This document shows, in pieces, positions 9,605-22,802 of a stretch of DNA of 64,000 nucleotides. Under the pieces are notes generated by a model. The model did no database searches. It saw only the letters and a list, made by a program, of their open reading frames with translations, and had not been told where the DNA came from. Source of the stretch: Peribacillus sp. FSL P2-0133 (GTDB taxonomy: Bacteria > Bacillota > Bacilli > Bacillales > DSM-1321); the NCBI RefSeq assembly GCF_037975445.1, contig NZ_CP150254.1:2168001-2232000 (forward strand). The letters are read 5' to 3'. The first letter of the stretch is position 1. Every line of letters starts with the position of its first letter. A program made the position numbers and the translations under genes.

Positions 9605-9618
9605 TGAAAGCGTTTTAA
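9605..9618. promoter_or_regulatory. cre-like site upstream of the sugar symporter
   Basis: TGAAAGCGTTTTAA differs from the cre consensus at one position and lies about 170 bases before the symporter start. Confidence 0.5.
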
Positions 9619-9785
9619 TAGCGCGATAACGACACAGAATTCACCCTTATAAATAATTTTTAGGAAGAAATATACTAGCATGTATTTGTAGTTTGAAAAC
9701 ACTATTATTTCTTAAAAAGCTATCAATATTTTTAGTAGAGGGATTTTTAAAAATATAATTTTAAAACCTTGAGGAGGGAAATTTA

Positions 9786-11180
9786 ATGGTTAATGAAAAG
9801 AAAATCTCAAGTGGATTCATTTATTTTTTTGGGGCTTTTGGAGGCATTCTCTTCGGTTATGATATCGGCGTTATGACGGGTGCTTTGCCTTTTCTGCAAC
9901 ATGATTGGAACCTTCAAAACAACCCTGGTGCTATTGGCTGGATTACCTCTTCGTTGATGTTTGGAGCTATATTTGGAGGTGCCCTGGCCGGACAACTTTC
10001 TGATCGTTTAGGACGGCGCAAAATGATTTTAATATCTTCTATCATTTTTGCTGTTGGATCCATTTTGGCAGGAATATCCCCTCATAATGGGATCCTTTTT
10101 ATGATTGTTGCTCGGATTTTATTAGGGTTGGCTGTTGGTGCTGCTTCTGCGTTGGTCCCAGCCTATATGTCGGAAATGGCGCCTGCACGTTTACGTGGAC
10201 GTCTGTCAGGAATTAATCAAACAATGATTGTCTCTGGAATGTTGCTTTCGTACATTGTCGCTTATTTATTGAAAGACTTACCAGGAACAATGGCATGGCG
10301 GTTGATGCTGAGTTTGGCTGCCGTACCTGCTTTGATCTTATTTATTGGAGTGTCAAGGTTACCCGAATCACCACGTTTTTTAATTAAGAACAATAAAATT
10401 GATCAAGCTCGTAAGGTATTGGGCTATATTCGCTCTAACAAAGAACAAATTGATTCTGAAATAACACAAATTCAAGAAACTGTTAAAGAGGAAGCAAAGG
10501 TAAATCAAAAAGCATCATGGGGTACACTTTTAAGTAATAAATACCGTTATTTAGTAATTGCTGGTGTGGGTGTTGCTGCGTTTCAACAATTCCAGGGCGC
10601 AAACGCAATTTTTTATTATATTCCAATGATTGTGGAAAAAGCAACAGGGCATGAAGCCAGCTCAGTATTGATGTGGCCAATTATTCAAGGGGTTATTCTC
10701 GTACTAGGTTCATTAATATTCCTTATGATTGCTGATAAATTTAATCGCCGTACTTTATTAACAATAGGCGGAACTATTATGGGGCTATCCTTTATTTTGC
10801 CGGCAATATTGAATTTATTAATTCCTAATGCAAATCCGATGATGATGGTTGTTTTTTTAAGTATCTATGTAGCACTTTATTCATTCACGTGGGCTCCTTT
10901 AACTTGGGTCATAGTTGGAGAAATTTTCCCGCTGGTAATTCGCGGGCGTGCGTCAGGATTAGCTTCATCATTTAACTGGATTGGTTCTTTCTTGGTTGGA
11001 TTGCTATTTCCAATCATGACCGCTTCGATGTCTCAAGAAGCTGTTTTTGCAATCTTTGGTGCTATATGTTTACTTGGTGTTTTATTTATCCGGAGATGCG
11101 TTCCTGAAACTCGAGGTCATACTTTGGAGGAAATTGAAAAAATTGGAGAAAGTAGACAAGCTAAGGGGAAAAGTGCTTAA
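9786..11180 (+). CDS. Sugar/H+ symporter, sugar-porter MFS (arabinose/xylose type)
   Basis: 464 residues with about 12 hydrophobic segments; start ATG after GAGGAGGG. Sugar-porter signatures: G-Y-D-I-G-V near 25, D-R-L-G-R-R-K after helix 2, P-E-S-P-R in the central loop near 192, and P-E-T-R-G near 438. Members import pentoses or hexoses with protons across the cytoplasmic membrane. Its location beside araBDA makes L-arabinose (AraE-like role) the likely substrate; sequence alone cannot separate arabinose from xylose or galactose. It has its own upstream region with a cre-like box and a terminator at 11333. Confidence 0.85.
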   Translation: MVNEKKISSGFIYFFGAFGGILFGYDIGVMTGALPFLQHDWNLQNNPGAIGWITSSLMFGAIFGGALAGQLSDRLGRRKMILISSIIFAVGSILAGISPHNGILFMIVARILLGLAVGAASALVPAYMSEMAPARLRGRLSGINQTMIVSGMLLSYIVAYLLKDLPGTMAWRLMLSLAAVPALILFIGVSRLPESPRFLIKNNKIDQARKVLGYIRSNKEQIDSEITQIQETVKEEAKVNQKASWGTLLSNKYRYLVIAGVGVAAFQQFQGANAIFYYIPMIVEKATGHEASSVLMWPIIQGVILVLGSLIFLMIADKFNRRTLLTIGGTIMGLSFILPAILNLLIPNANPMMMVVFLSIYVALYSFTWAPLTWVIVGEIFPLVIRGRASGLASSFNWIGSFLVGLLFPIMTASMSQEAVFAIFGAICLLGVLFIRRCVPETRGHTLEEIEKIGESRQAKGKSA

Positions 11181-11332
11181 TTTAGACCTATGAGGTTTGG
11201 AGCTATACGCAAATTGGAGAGTTAAGCATGCATTTAAATCAGGGGGTCATAAGGGAAAATACTTCTGTAATTATGATTTACACATACACATCATGAACAT
11301 GTTGATTTACTCATATGATTCCCCTTCTTAAG

Positions 11333-11359
11333 CCCGAAGTTGCCACTTCGGGATTTTTT
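11333..11359 (+). terminator. Rho-independent terminator
   Basis: CCCGAAGT-TGCC-ACTTCGGG stem followed by ATTTTTT, 150 bases after the symporter stop. Confidence 0.85.
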
Positions 11360-11454
11360 CAACTATTAAAAATGTTTGCTGATCTTTTAGTGCAATTCAT
11401 GTTGTTTTAGCTTTTATTTATATGAAGGAATTTAATAGGGAAGGAGCCGAAAAA

Positions 11455-12498
11455 ATGAAAGTATCACAAAGCTCGTTTGGAAATGAAGTCTTGCTCTTTA
11501 CTATAGAAAATGATCATGGAGTAAGAATAGAAGTTACAAACTTTGGTGCAAGAATCGTCAATCTTTTCGTCCTGACAGAATCGGGTCGTAATAATATCGT
11601 ATTGGGATTTGACTCGATTGAGGAGTACAAAAAAGAAACATATTATGGAGCAACAATAGGAAGGGTCGCTGGAAGAATAAAAAATGGCGAATTTTCAATT
11701 GGTGAGTTACGTTACCGAACATCTGTAAATCAATTAGGGAATACATTACACGGTGGCAACCCTGGATTCGATGAAAAAATCTGGGATTATGAAGTGAAGG
11801 AGACGGATGAAAGTGCATCGATCATTTTTTCAACCTACTCACCTGATGGCGAGAATGGTTTTCCGGGGAATTTGAGAGTAAGTGTGACTTATACATTAGA
11901 CAACTTAAATATTTGGTCAGTTAGCTATCAAGCAAAAAGTGATAAAGACACAATTTTTAATCCGACCAATCACGTCTATTTTAACTTAACAGGGCATCCC
12001 AGCAATCCAATCGATGATCATTTCTTACAAATCTTTTCTGAAGAATTTGCACCAGTAAATGAAGATACCACGGTAACTGGGGAAAAGCGAAGCACAATTG
12101 GCACGCCTTATGATTTTCGAACCCCGAAGAAATTAAAATCAACCTTTGAAGCCATCGACGCAGAAGTTAAAAAGGTTCAAGGAATCGATCATCCATTCTT
12201 CCTTACGTGCTCAGGACTTCATCAAACTGCAGCCAAATTAATTAGTCCTGACCAGAAAATAACAGTCGAGGTATACACAGAAGAGCCTGCGGTTGTCATT
12301 TACACTGCAAACTTTGTGAAAGGTGTGCCACTTATGCACGGAGAGAAATTAATTCAACACGGCGGAATAACGTTTGAAACCCAAGCTGCTCCAGGAGCGA
12401 TTGAGTTTGAAGATTTTGGAGATATTCTTCTTTTAGCAGGCGAAAATTATACTTCCCAAACAAAATACAAAATTGAGGTCAGGACCCCACTCAGCTGA
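11455..12498 (+). CDS. galM: Aldose 1-epimerase (mutarotase)
   Basis: ATG at 11455 is preceded by GGAAGGAG; the in-frame ATG at 11422 lacks a ribosome site. 347 residues, the usual size. Galactose-mutarotase signatures: N-x-x-N-L-x-L-H-G-G-like segment N-T-L-H-G-G near 100, N-P-T-N-H-V-Y-F-N-L with a catalytic histidine near 174, and a conserved glutamate in the E-T-Q-A-A-P segment near 307. It interconverts anomers of aldoses. Its place at the end of the arabinose locus suggests it acts on arabinose released from hemicellulose. Confidence 0.88.
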   Translation: MKVSQSSFGNEVLLFTIENDHGVRIEVTNFGARIVNLFVLTESGRNNIVLGFDSIEEYKKETYYGATIGRVAGRIKNGEFSIGELRYRTSVNQLGNTLHGGNPGFDEKIWDYEVKETDESASIIFSTYSPDGENGFPGNLRVSVTYTLDNLNIWSVSYQAKSDKDTIFNPTNHVYFNLTGHPSNPIDDHFLQIFSEEFAPVNEDTTVTGEKRSTIGTPYDFRTPKKLKSTFEAIDAEVKKVQGIDHPFFLTCSGLHQTAAKLISPDQKITVEVYTEEPAVVIYTANFVKGVPLMHGEKLIQHGGITFETQAAPGAIEFEDFGDILLLAGENYTSQTKYKIEVRTPLS

Positions 12499-12896
12499 AG
12501 TTTCCAGCGTTAGTGTATTAAATTCTTGGATAGGTGGATTTGGTTTCGATAATTTCACATAGATTCGGCTGCTAGTTAGGATCAGGATCCGGTGCCTGTC
12601 AGAGCGATCGAGCATAGGTCGTAACATATATCGGGTGGGATTCCCGCCGAATAAGAGTTAGCCACTCACTCGTACTGAGTTTTGGAGGATAGAGGATAAC
12701 TTATATCTTTATGCGTAAACAGTTAGGTAGTGGGCCGTAAACTACGGTTAAAGGTAAGCCCCCATTTAAACAACGCATATTAAATACGTAGCACCTCCTG
12801 GTACGATACTTGTATCAATCAAAGAAGGTGGTTTTCCTACTTTTATACATTCCCAGGTTCCTGCCTTAAATAATACAATTGTTGGAAGGGGTACAA
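12499..12896. other. Unexplained intergenic segment, less AT-rich than its surroundings
   Basis: No ORF with a ribosome site. The part 12580-12770 contains short inverted elements (GGGTGGGATTCCCGCC; GGCCGTAAACTACGG) and reads unlike the flanking AT-rich DNA. It could be the trace of a mobile element or structured RNA; I cannot identify it. Confidence 0.4.
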
Positions 12897-13898
12897 ATGA
12901 AAAAGCTATTATTTGTATATGCTTTATTAAGCATTGCTTTTCTACTATATTTAAAAGATTTTCAATCACGTGAAGCAACGGCCAATCTGAATGAAACAAA
13001 AGGACTGCAAGGCCAAATAGATGAGAAATATGTCATGGTAACCTTCCAGGCAGGGACTGATTATTGGAAAAAGATTTTAAAAGGATTTGAGGATGCAGGG
13101 CAGGCACTTAATGTTTCCGTTGAATATCGTGGGGCAGCGCAATATGATGTGAAGGAACAGATCACCGTTCTTGAGCAGGTGATAGCGAGAAAACCATCGG
13201 GGATTGCGCTTTCTGCTATCCACCCAGATGCACTGGATGTAACCATATATAAAGCCATTGACGCAGGAATTCCTGTTGTTCTATTTGATTCTGACGCTCC
13301 CAAAAGTAATGCCTATACATATATAGGCACAAATAATGTTAATGCGGGCGTTACAGCTGCTCATGAACTGGCGCATATCATCAATCAAAATGGAAAAGTA
13401 GCTGTAGTCACCATACCTAATCAGCAAAATCAAATCAATCGACTCAAGGGGTTTCAAGAGACAATCCAAAAGCAATATTCTGATATTGATATCGTCGCTG
13501 TTGAAGACGGTAGAGGAGATCAATTAGTTTCTGAACAAGTTGTCATGGATCTATTAACCGAACAACCCGATTTAAAAGGAATTTTTGTAACGGAAGCAAA
13601 TGGCGGTGTTGGTGCAGGCAAGGCTGCTTTACAGCTAAAAAAAGACAAAGACATAAAAATTGTCAGTTTCGATACAGATAAACAAACGCTTGATATGGTG
13701 AAGGAAGGAACGATAGCGGCTACCCTTGCTCAGGGAACGTGGAACATGGGCTATTGGTCATTAAACTATTTGTTTTATCTTAAACATGGACTAATTAAAC
13801 TGCCAAGTGATCCGTATGCGAACAATATGCTTCCGGAAATGGATACGGGGATAACGGTTGTGACTAAAAAAAATGTAGATAGTTATTATGCGGAGTAG
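12897..13898 (+). CDS. Sugar-binding protein, RbsB/LacI periplasmic-binding fold (AraP-like sensor component)
   Basis: ATG at 12897 with GGAAGGGG upstream; 333 residues. Residues 2-18 form a hydrophobic signal anchor (K-K-L-L-F-V-Y-A-L-L) without a lipobox, so it is probably membrane-tethered outside the cell. The rest is a type I periplasmic-binding fold: T-F-Q-A-G-T-D-Y-W near 50, I-A-L-S-A-I-H-P-D near 104, V-V-L-F-D-S-D-A-P near 127. The next gene, 19 bases on, is the start of a membrane sensor kinase and no ABC permease or ATPase is nearby. That order matches three-component sugar sensors such as AraP-AraS-AraT of Geobacillus, in which the binding protein signals to the kinase. The ligand is inferred from context only. 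Confidence 0.75.
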   Translation: MKKLLFVYALLSIAFLLYLKDFQSREATANLNETKGLQGQIDEKYVMVTFQAGTDYWKKILKGFEDAGQALNVSVEYRGAAQYDVKEQITVLEQVIARKPSGIALSAIHPDALDVTIYKAIDAGIPVVLFDSDAPKSNAYTYIGTNNVNAGVTAAHELAHIINQNGKVAVVTIPNQQNQINRLKGFQETIQKQYSDIDIVAVEDGRGDQLVSEQVVMDLLTEQPDLKGIFVTEANGGVGAGKAALQLKKDKDIKIVSFDTDKQTLDMVKEGTIAATLAQGTWNMGYWSLNYLFYLKHGLIKLPSDPYANNMLPEMDTGITVVTKKNVDSYYAE

Positions 13899-13917
13899 GG
13901 TATTAAGGAATTGAGTG

Positions 13918-14526
13918 GTGACTTTGAAAAAAATAATTTCATTAGAAATAAACGAATTACCGATTCGTTATAAAATCATAGCGCTGCTGCTGATCATAAG
14001 TATCGTGCCCTCCATAGGTTTTGGTTCTTTAATTAGTCTTGCCGTTGATAAAATTATCGAGAAACAAGTGACGGAAAATACTCTTCAGTTAATAGGTCAG
14101 GCAAACAAATCATTAGAATCGTATGTAGAAAATATGCAGGATATCTCTTATTTCATCTCAATGAATCCGGAGGTTATTGATTTTCTTCGAAAAGATGAAA
14201 ATCAAGAAACAGTTAATCAGTACGAAATAGAGCAATTTTTGCAGGCTTTTACAACCGTCAACCCTGAAATTGCCGGAATTCTTTTAATAGATAATAAGGG
14301 TAACTATATCAGTAATGAGCTGTATCCTCGTAATATCCATTCTTTAATAGGTTACAAAAATACGAAGAGCAATTCAAGGCTTTCCAAAGAAAGTATAAAG
14401 GTTAACCTGTTTAGTATATATAGCTGTTCTATTCTTCAATCAACTAACGGGTGCTTTACTTCATTACCAGGAGCTGATCAGCAGCTCCTTTTCTTATGCA
14501 ACTATAGGGGCAGGATAGTTCCATAA
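13918..14526 (+). pseudogene. Truncated sensor histidine kinase (YesM/AraS-like), N-terminal part only
   Basis: GTG at 13918 (or the adjacent GTG at 13915) follows AAGGAA. The frame reads a transmembrane helix at residues 22-46 and then an extracellular sensor region (S-L-E-S-Y-V-E-N-M-Q-D-I-S-Y-F near 65) typical of YesM-class kinases. Coding likeness stops around 14370, and no HAMP, His-kinase or ATPase domain follows. YesM-type kinases are normally near 600 residues. The downstream sequence carries a dispersed hairpin (14443), so the 3' two thirds were probably lost by a deletion ending there. Without the catalytic part it cannot signal. Confidence 0.72.
14443..14460. repeat. Copy 1 of dispersed CTAACGGGTGCGTTAG hairpin (degenerate)
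   Basis: ACTAACGGGTGCTTTACT; related copies at 15418-15435 and 30381-30413. Two substitutions break the right arm here. Confidence 0.6.
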
Positions 14527-14553
14527 GAAATAGACTATTGGTTAATTGTGGTA

Positions 14554-14588
14554 TATAATCACATTAAAAGGAACGTACGTTCTTTTTT
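14554..14588 (+). promoter_or_regulatory. Candidate -10 and palindromic operator upstream of the DJ-1/PfpI gene
   Basis: TATAAT at 14554-14559 is followed by the perfect palindrome GAACGTACGTTC (14571-14582), flanked by AAAAG and TTTTTT. The half-site GAACGT resembles the TetR operators at 26533 and 27209. The -35 is weak. Confidence 0.5.
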
Positions 14589-14650
14589 GGTGGAGTAGCT
14601 TTTGATGTGGAAAAAATAAACTATGAAAATTATGATTGGAGTGTTAGTGG

Positions 14651-15283
14651 ATGAAAATAAAAAAAGTTTATCTATATGTATTTAATACAATGTCAGACTG
14701 GGAATATGGATATTTAATTGCTGAACTAAATTCAGGAAGATATTTCAAAAAAGATTTAGCACCTTTAAAAGTAATTACAGTAGGAGCGAATAAAGAAATT
14801 ATTACTACGATGGGGGGACTGAGTATAAAACCAGATATTTCCCTTGATGAATGTAACTTTGATAGTAAAGATCTTGTAATTCTACCTGGAGGGAATACTT
14901 GGGGAGAAGCTATTCATCAACCTATCTTGAAAAAAATTGGCGAGGCTTTAAAGCTTGGCACTATTGTTGCTGCTATTTGTGGTGCAACTGAGGGACTAGC
15001 GAATATGGGGTATCTAGATTCTAGAAAGCATACAAGCAATAGCTTAGAGTATATTAAAATGGTTTGTCCTAATTATAAAGGAGAAAATTTTTATGAGATG
15101 GAACCTGTAGTAACTGGTGAAAATTTGGTTACTGCATCAGGAGTAGCTCCTTTGGAATTTGCGATGGAAGTACTGAAAAAATTAGATGTATTTGCACCAG
15201 ATACATTACATTCGTGGTATAACCTAAATAAGACTCACAAACTTGAATACTTCTTCCAACTAATGAACTCAATAAATAAGTGA
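14651..15283 (+). CDS. DJ-1/PfpI family protein (YoaZ/YdeA-like)
   Basis: 210 residues; ATG at 14651 with a GGAG-containing leader. DJ-1/PfpI fold with the nucleophile elbow A-A-I-C-G-A-T near residues 107-113, an upstream glutamate (D-W-E near 19) and L-P-G-G-N near 84. The family includes glyoxalase III-like enzymes, deglycase candidates, proteases and stress proteins; the Bacillus paralogs are of unknown substrate. A palindrome resembling a TetR operator precedes the gene, suggesting stress-linked induction. Confidence 0.8.
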   Translation: MKIKKVYLYVFNTMSDWEYGYLIAELNSGRYFKKDLAPLKVITVGANKEIITTMGGLSIKPDISLDECNFDSKDLVILPGGNTWGEAIHQPILKKIGEALKLGTIVAAICGATEGLANMGYLDSRKHTSNSLEYIKMVCPNYKGENFYEMEPVVTGENLVTASGVAPLEFAMEVLKKLDVFAPDTLHSWYNLNKTHKLEYFFQLMNSINK

Positions 15284-15646
15284 GTTTAAAAATCAACTTG
15301 GCAGTTTTATTTTACTTGAAATAATCTCCATAATTTATGCGATGTCAAAGTATAGTTTTTGTACATAACTTAAAAATTTTAGAGAAGTTAATAGAGATTG
15401 TGAATGATTATACTTCAACTAACAGGTGCGTTAGTTGATTAAGGAACATTAAAATGATCAATCTTTTTTATAAAAGAATAATCCAATTAAATAGTATAAG
15501 GGCATGTTTTGATAAAATCTTCAGTTTAGTGCATCCCAGTTGATTAATTTAATGATGAAACACGTACGGTGGTTTTGTTGTATTCATTAACAAGAGGGTT
15601 TCAAGAGGAAAGTGTTATTAGAGATTCTTATTTTACGGATTAAATG
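15284..15646. other. Intergenic with one dispersed hairpin copy
   Basis: AT-rich spacer between the DJ-1 gene and the rrn promoters, without an ORF. ACTAACAGGTGCGTTAGT at 15418-15435 is a second copy of the dispersed hairpin. Confidence 0.6.
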
Positions 15647-15675
15647 TTGACACTAAAGAAAAATAGCAGTATGAT
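15647..15675 (+). promoter_or_regulatory. rrn promoter P1
   Basis: TTGACA at 15647-15652 and TATGAT at 15670-15675 with a 17-base spacer. Confidence 0.75.
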
Positions 15676-15729
15676 AATGAAGTCGCCTAATTAATGAGCG
15701 ATTTTTACAAAAGAAATACTTCGTAGAAG

Positions 15730-15758
15730 TTGACAACTATTCAACGTTATGTTAAGAT
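15730..15758 (+). promoter_or_regulatory. rrn promoter P2
   Basis: TTGACA at 15730-15735 and TAAGAT at 15753-15758 with a 17-base spacer, 120 bases before the 16S gene, as in B. subtilis rrn tandem promoters. Confidence 0.8.
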
Positions 15759-15786
15759 GAATTAGTTGAAAAAACCTACAACAAAT

Positions 15787-15816
15787 TGCTCTTTGAAAAC
15801 TGAACAAAACAAAGCG
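15787..15816 (+). promoter_or_regulatory. rrn leader: boxA-like antiterminator and 16S processing stem, 5' arm
   Basis: TGCTCTTTGAAAA resembles boxA. Bases 15792-15816 pair almost completely with 17447-17472 after the 16S gene, forming the RNase III-type stalk that brackets 16S precursor RNA. Confidence 0.7.
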
Positions 15817-15878
15817 CCAACGTTAAATTTTAAGTGAGCACACACTATCAAAAAAGCAAATGAGCAAGTCAAACATTT

Positions 15879-20534
<4,656 letters not shown>

Positions 20535-20557
20535 AACGCTTTTAAAAAAATGAAATA

Positions 20558-20590
20558 CCTTCTTATTATTATCTAGTTTTGAAGGAACAA
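20558..20590 (+). other. 23S processing stalk, 3' arm
   Basis: ATCTAGTTTTGAAGGAACAA and preceding bases are complementary to 17531-17563 with four mismatches by eye, forming the long stem around 23S rRNA. Confidence 0.7.
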
Positions 20591-20603
20591 CGTTCCTGAT
20601 ATG

Positions 20604-20719
<116 letters not shown>

Positions 20720-20787
20720 AATATTTATCACATCAATTAGGATTCATAAACCCGTATAAACAGGTTCTAATCCTATCTACGCATTCT

Positions 20788-20816
20788 AAACCTTAGGATT
20801 ATCCTAAGGTTTTTTT
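20788..20816 (+). terminator. rrn operon terminator
   Basis: AAACCTTAGGAT and its inverted copy abut, followed by a run of T. Confidence 0.85.
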
Positions 20817-20882
20817 GTATAAATTCCACAATTCGTTGGAAAGGCTTATTAATAGCATGATTTTTGGTAGGGGGCTTCTCGA

Positions 20883-21734
20883 ATGACCAGTAAAGAAGAA
20901 ATCCTGGACAATAAACAAATTCTTCATTCTTTTGCGAAATGGTTAATGGGTCAAAATAAATCCGATGGTACGATTAAAACCTATGTGGGAGTCATCTCCC
21001 AGCTTCTTCAATGGTTTAAAGATGAGGCGGAAGAGATTGAAAAATCCCACGTCCAAACCTATTTAGATGATATGGAACAGTCAAATAAGAGTGGAGGAAC
21101 GATTGAAAAACATTATTCAGCCATTACCATGTTTTCCAGGTTCCTAGATAAACCCGAAATCGTCCTCAACATCGATCGTAAAGCAAAGGAAAAGAAAGAA
21201 GATCCGCCAAAAGCCCTGAACATGCTTGAGCAAGCTGCTCTCCTAAAAGAAATCGAGGCCTCTGGGCATTTCAGGAATATTGCTATTGTCTACACAATGA
21301 TTCATACGGGTATCCGGGTGTCCGAACTTTGTGATTTGAACCATAGTGACATTCAAAAAGAGGGAGAAAGGCAATATATCCTCATCCGGGATTCAAAAGG
21401 TGATATAGACAGGAAGATTCCACTCTCCATGACTGCTAGTGAAAAGATCAGGGCATACAAGGAATTTTTAAATATGGAAACAGAAGCCATCTTCATATCC
21501 AGTGTGAATCAGCGCATAACGCCAAGGTCCGTGCAATATATGCTGACTAAATATAATGCGACTCCCCATAAGCTGCGGAATACGTTTTGCCAAACATTAA
21601 TCGATAAGGGGATAGACCTTCAAACCGTTTCAAAATTGATGGGGCATAAAGATTTGAACATGACCAAACGTTATATAGTAGAAGGAAAAGAAGAATTGGA
21701 ATCAGCCATTGAAAATACTTTTGATAATTTATAG
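20883..21734 (+). CDS. Tyrosine recombinase/integrase, orphan
   Basis: 283 residues; ATG at 20883 after a G-rich ribosome site. An N-terminal SAM-like core-binding domain occupies residues 10-90. The catalytic domain shows the full set: arginine in H-T-G-I-R-V-S-E-L near 144, lysine in the beta-hairpin D-S-K-G-D near 180, H-K-L-R near 228-231, histidine in M-G-H-K near 255 and the nucleophile tyrosine in K-R-Y-I-V near 264. It is shorter than XerC/XerD and than most phage integrases but close to small resolvase-like Xer paralogs of Bacillus. It follows the rrn terminator directly. No excisionase or cargo genes lie beside it, so its target is unknown. Confidence 0.88.
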   Translation: MTSKEEILDNKQILHSFAKWLMGQNKSDGTIKTYVGVISQLLQWFKDEAEEIEKSHVQTYLDDMEQSNKSGGTIEKHYSAITMFSRFLDKPEIVLNIDRKAKEKKEDPPKALNMLEQAALLKEIEASGHFRNIAIVYTMIHTGIRVSELCDLNHSDIQKEGERQYILIRDSKGDIDRKIPLSMTASEKIRAYKEFLNMETEAIFISSVNQRITPRSVQYMLTKYNATPHKLRNTFCQTLIDKGIDLQTVSKLMGHKDLNMTKRYIVEGKEELESAIENTFDNL

Positions 21735-22215
21735 GATTGGGAATACTTAACCATATACAAGAAGTTTTCCTTCATTATATAAGTTCCAAATGGCACGGGG
21801 GATTTCTTGCTGATGATTTAAAAAAGGCATTTCTATATAAAGTGTAGGACTTTTAAAGGACAGTTTAAAAAGACTAGGAATTTTTAAGGCGATGATCTCT
21901 TTTGGTGAATGCCACTTCCTTTTAGCTACAGAAAAAGCACCATAATATGAGTGCTTTTTTCTTGATTTTTATTAGAAGAACTCGGTGTTATCAATTTATC
22001 GTTGATGTCCATAGGGGGCCATAAAGAGGAGGATTAGTCGAAAATAGGGGGAAGCAAAAGGGACACTATCTATTTTGAACGATATCATAAAAACGGCCGT
22101 AAAGAAGCTGGTACAGGGTATTTCTACTTGTTCTGACCTTCTTGTTTCCACGTAAGTAAAAAAAACTGTAGGTTAGCACCAAAACCACCCTTTGGTAGCC
22201 AAGAGGGTTAATAAA
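21735..22215. other. Intergenic, no gene; terminator at 21931-21961
   Basis: AT-rich DNA without a supportable ORF. GAAAAAGCAC and GTGCTTTTTT form a terminator hairpin at 21931-21961, plausibly for the recombinase transcript. Confidence 0.55.
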
Positions 22216-22259
22216 AGGGGATTTATTCTATATACTGTTCCAGGTATTGGCCTCACCTA
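22216..22259. repeat. Short repeat, copy A (pairs with 22706-22750)
   Basis: Shares AGGGGATTT, TACTGTTC and GGTATTGGCC blocks in the same order with 22706-22750; roughly three quarters identical by eye. Confidence 0.6.
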
Positions 22260-22343
22260 GGGTAGACTAGAAAACATCATGGACTTCTTATTCTACTATT
22301 TAGGGTTGCAGGGTTGTTTCTCTTAGTAGTTTCTCGGCTTCAA

Positions 22344-22541
22344 TTATACAAAAGCACCCTTGTCATGTAGGTATTCAAGTGAGATACCCCTTTTTAATGC
22401 TGTTTGTTCCATTAATCTAATTTCATGATACATAGCACCAGACAAAATTCCTTTTTCAATGTTCTTATTTATTTCATAATAAAATCCTGCCAATAATTCT
22501 AACGGTAATTCATCGTAAAGGGAACTTTTTTTGTTCTCCAT
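22344..22541 (-). CDS. Small acidic/basic hypothetical protein, 65 aa
   Basis: ATG at 22541 is preceded by GAGGAGGTG with 4 bases spacing; the in-frame ATG at 22556 overlaps the ribosome site and is less likely. The product is predicted helical (L-P-L-E-L-L-A-G-F-Y-Y-E-I-N-K-N-I near 15, then E-I-R-L-M-E-Q near 40) with no membrane segment or cysteine. Its size and strong ribosome site support a real gene. Similar short proteins occur in Bacillus genomes as conserved hypotheticals; I do not know a function. Confidence 0.72.
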   Translation of the reverse strand: MENKKSSLYDELPLELLAGFYYEINKNIEKGILSGAMYHEIRLMEQTALKRGISLEYLHDKGAFV

Positions 22542-22673
22542 AAAGCACCTCCTCATTCTACCAATAAAACATAAGGGATTTTAAGGGGAGCTTTCAAGCT
22601 AGGGAAACCCTGAATTTGACCGAATACAGAGTTTTTTTGTATTTAAATAACATGATTGATGAATCACTGTTTC

Positions 22674-22796
22674 CTATTCGGAAGAAGCTAGCTGTTGCAT
22701 AAAATAGGGGATTTCTCTTCTATGTACTGTTCTCGGTATTGGCCCACCTACGCCAGATACTATGACGGCCACGCATGCCATCCAACCTATTATCAT
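22674..22796 (-). CDS. Possible 40-aa ORF overlapping a repeat
   Basis: ATG at 22796 to TAG at 22674-22676. A hydrophobic start (M-I-I-G-W-M-A-C-V-A-V-I-V) is followed by G-G-P-I-P-R-T-V-H-R-R-E. No good ribosome site is seen. The central part coincides with the repeat at 22706-22750, whose other copy does not keep the frame. It may be chance. Confidence 0.2.
   Translation of the reverse strand: MIIGWMACVAVIVSGVGGPIPRTVHRREIPYFMQQLASSE
22706..22750. repeat. Short repeat, copy B (pairs with 22216-22259)
   Basis: See copy A. Both copies lie in the gene-poor stretch on either side of the 65-residue gene. Confidence 0.6.
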
Positions 22797-22802
22797 CACA
22801 AA

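Noticed and set aside
12766..12999. 77-codon minus-strand ORF and a coding-like plus frame at 12793-12900
   Set aside because: Neither has a ribosome site and both run into the start of the sugar-binding protein gene.
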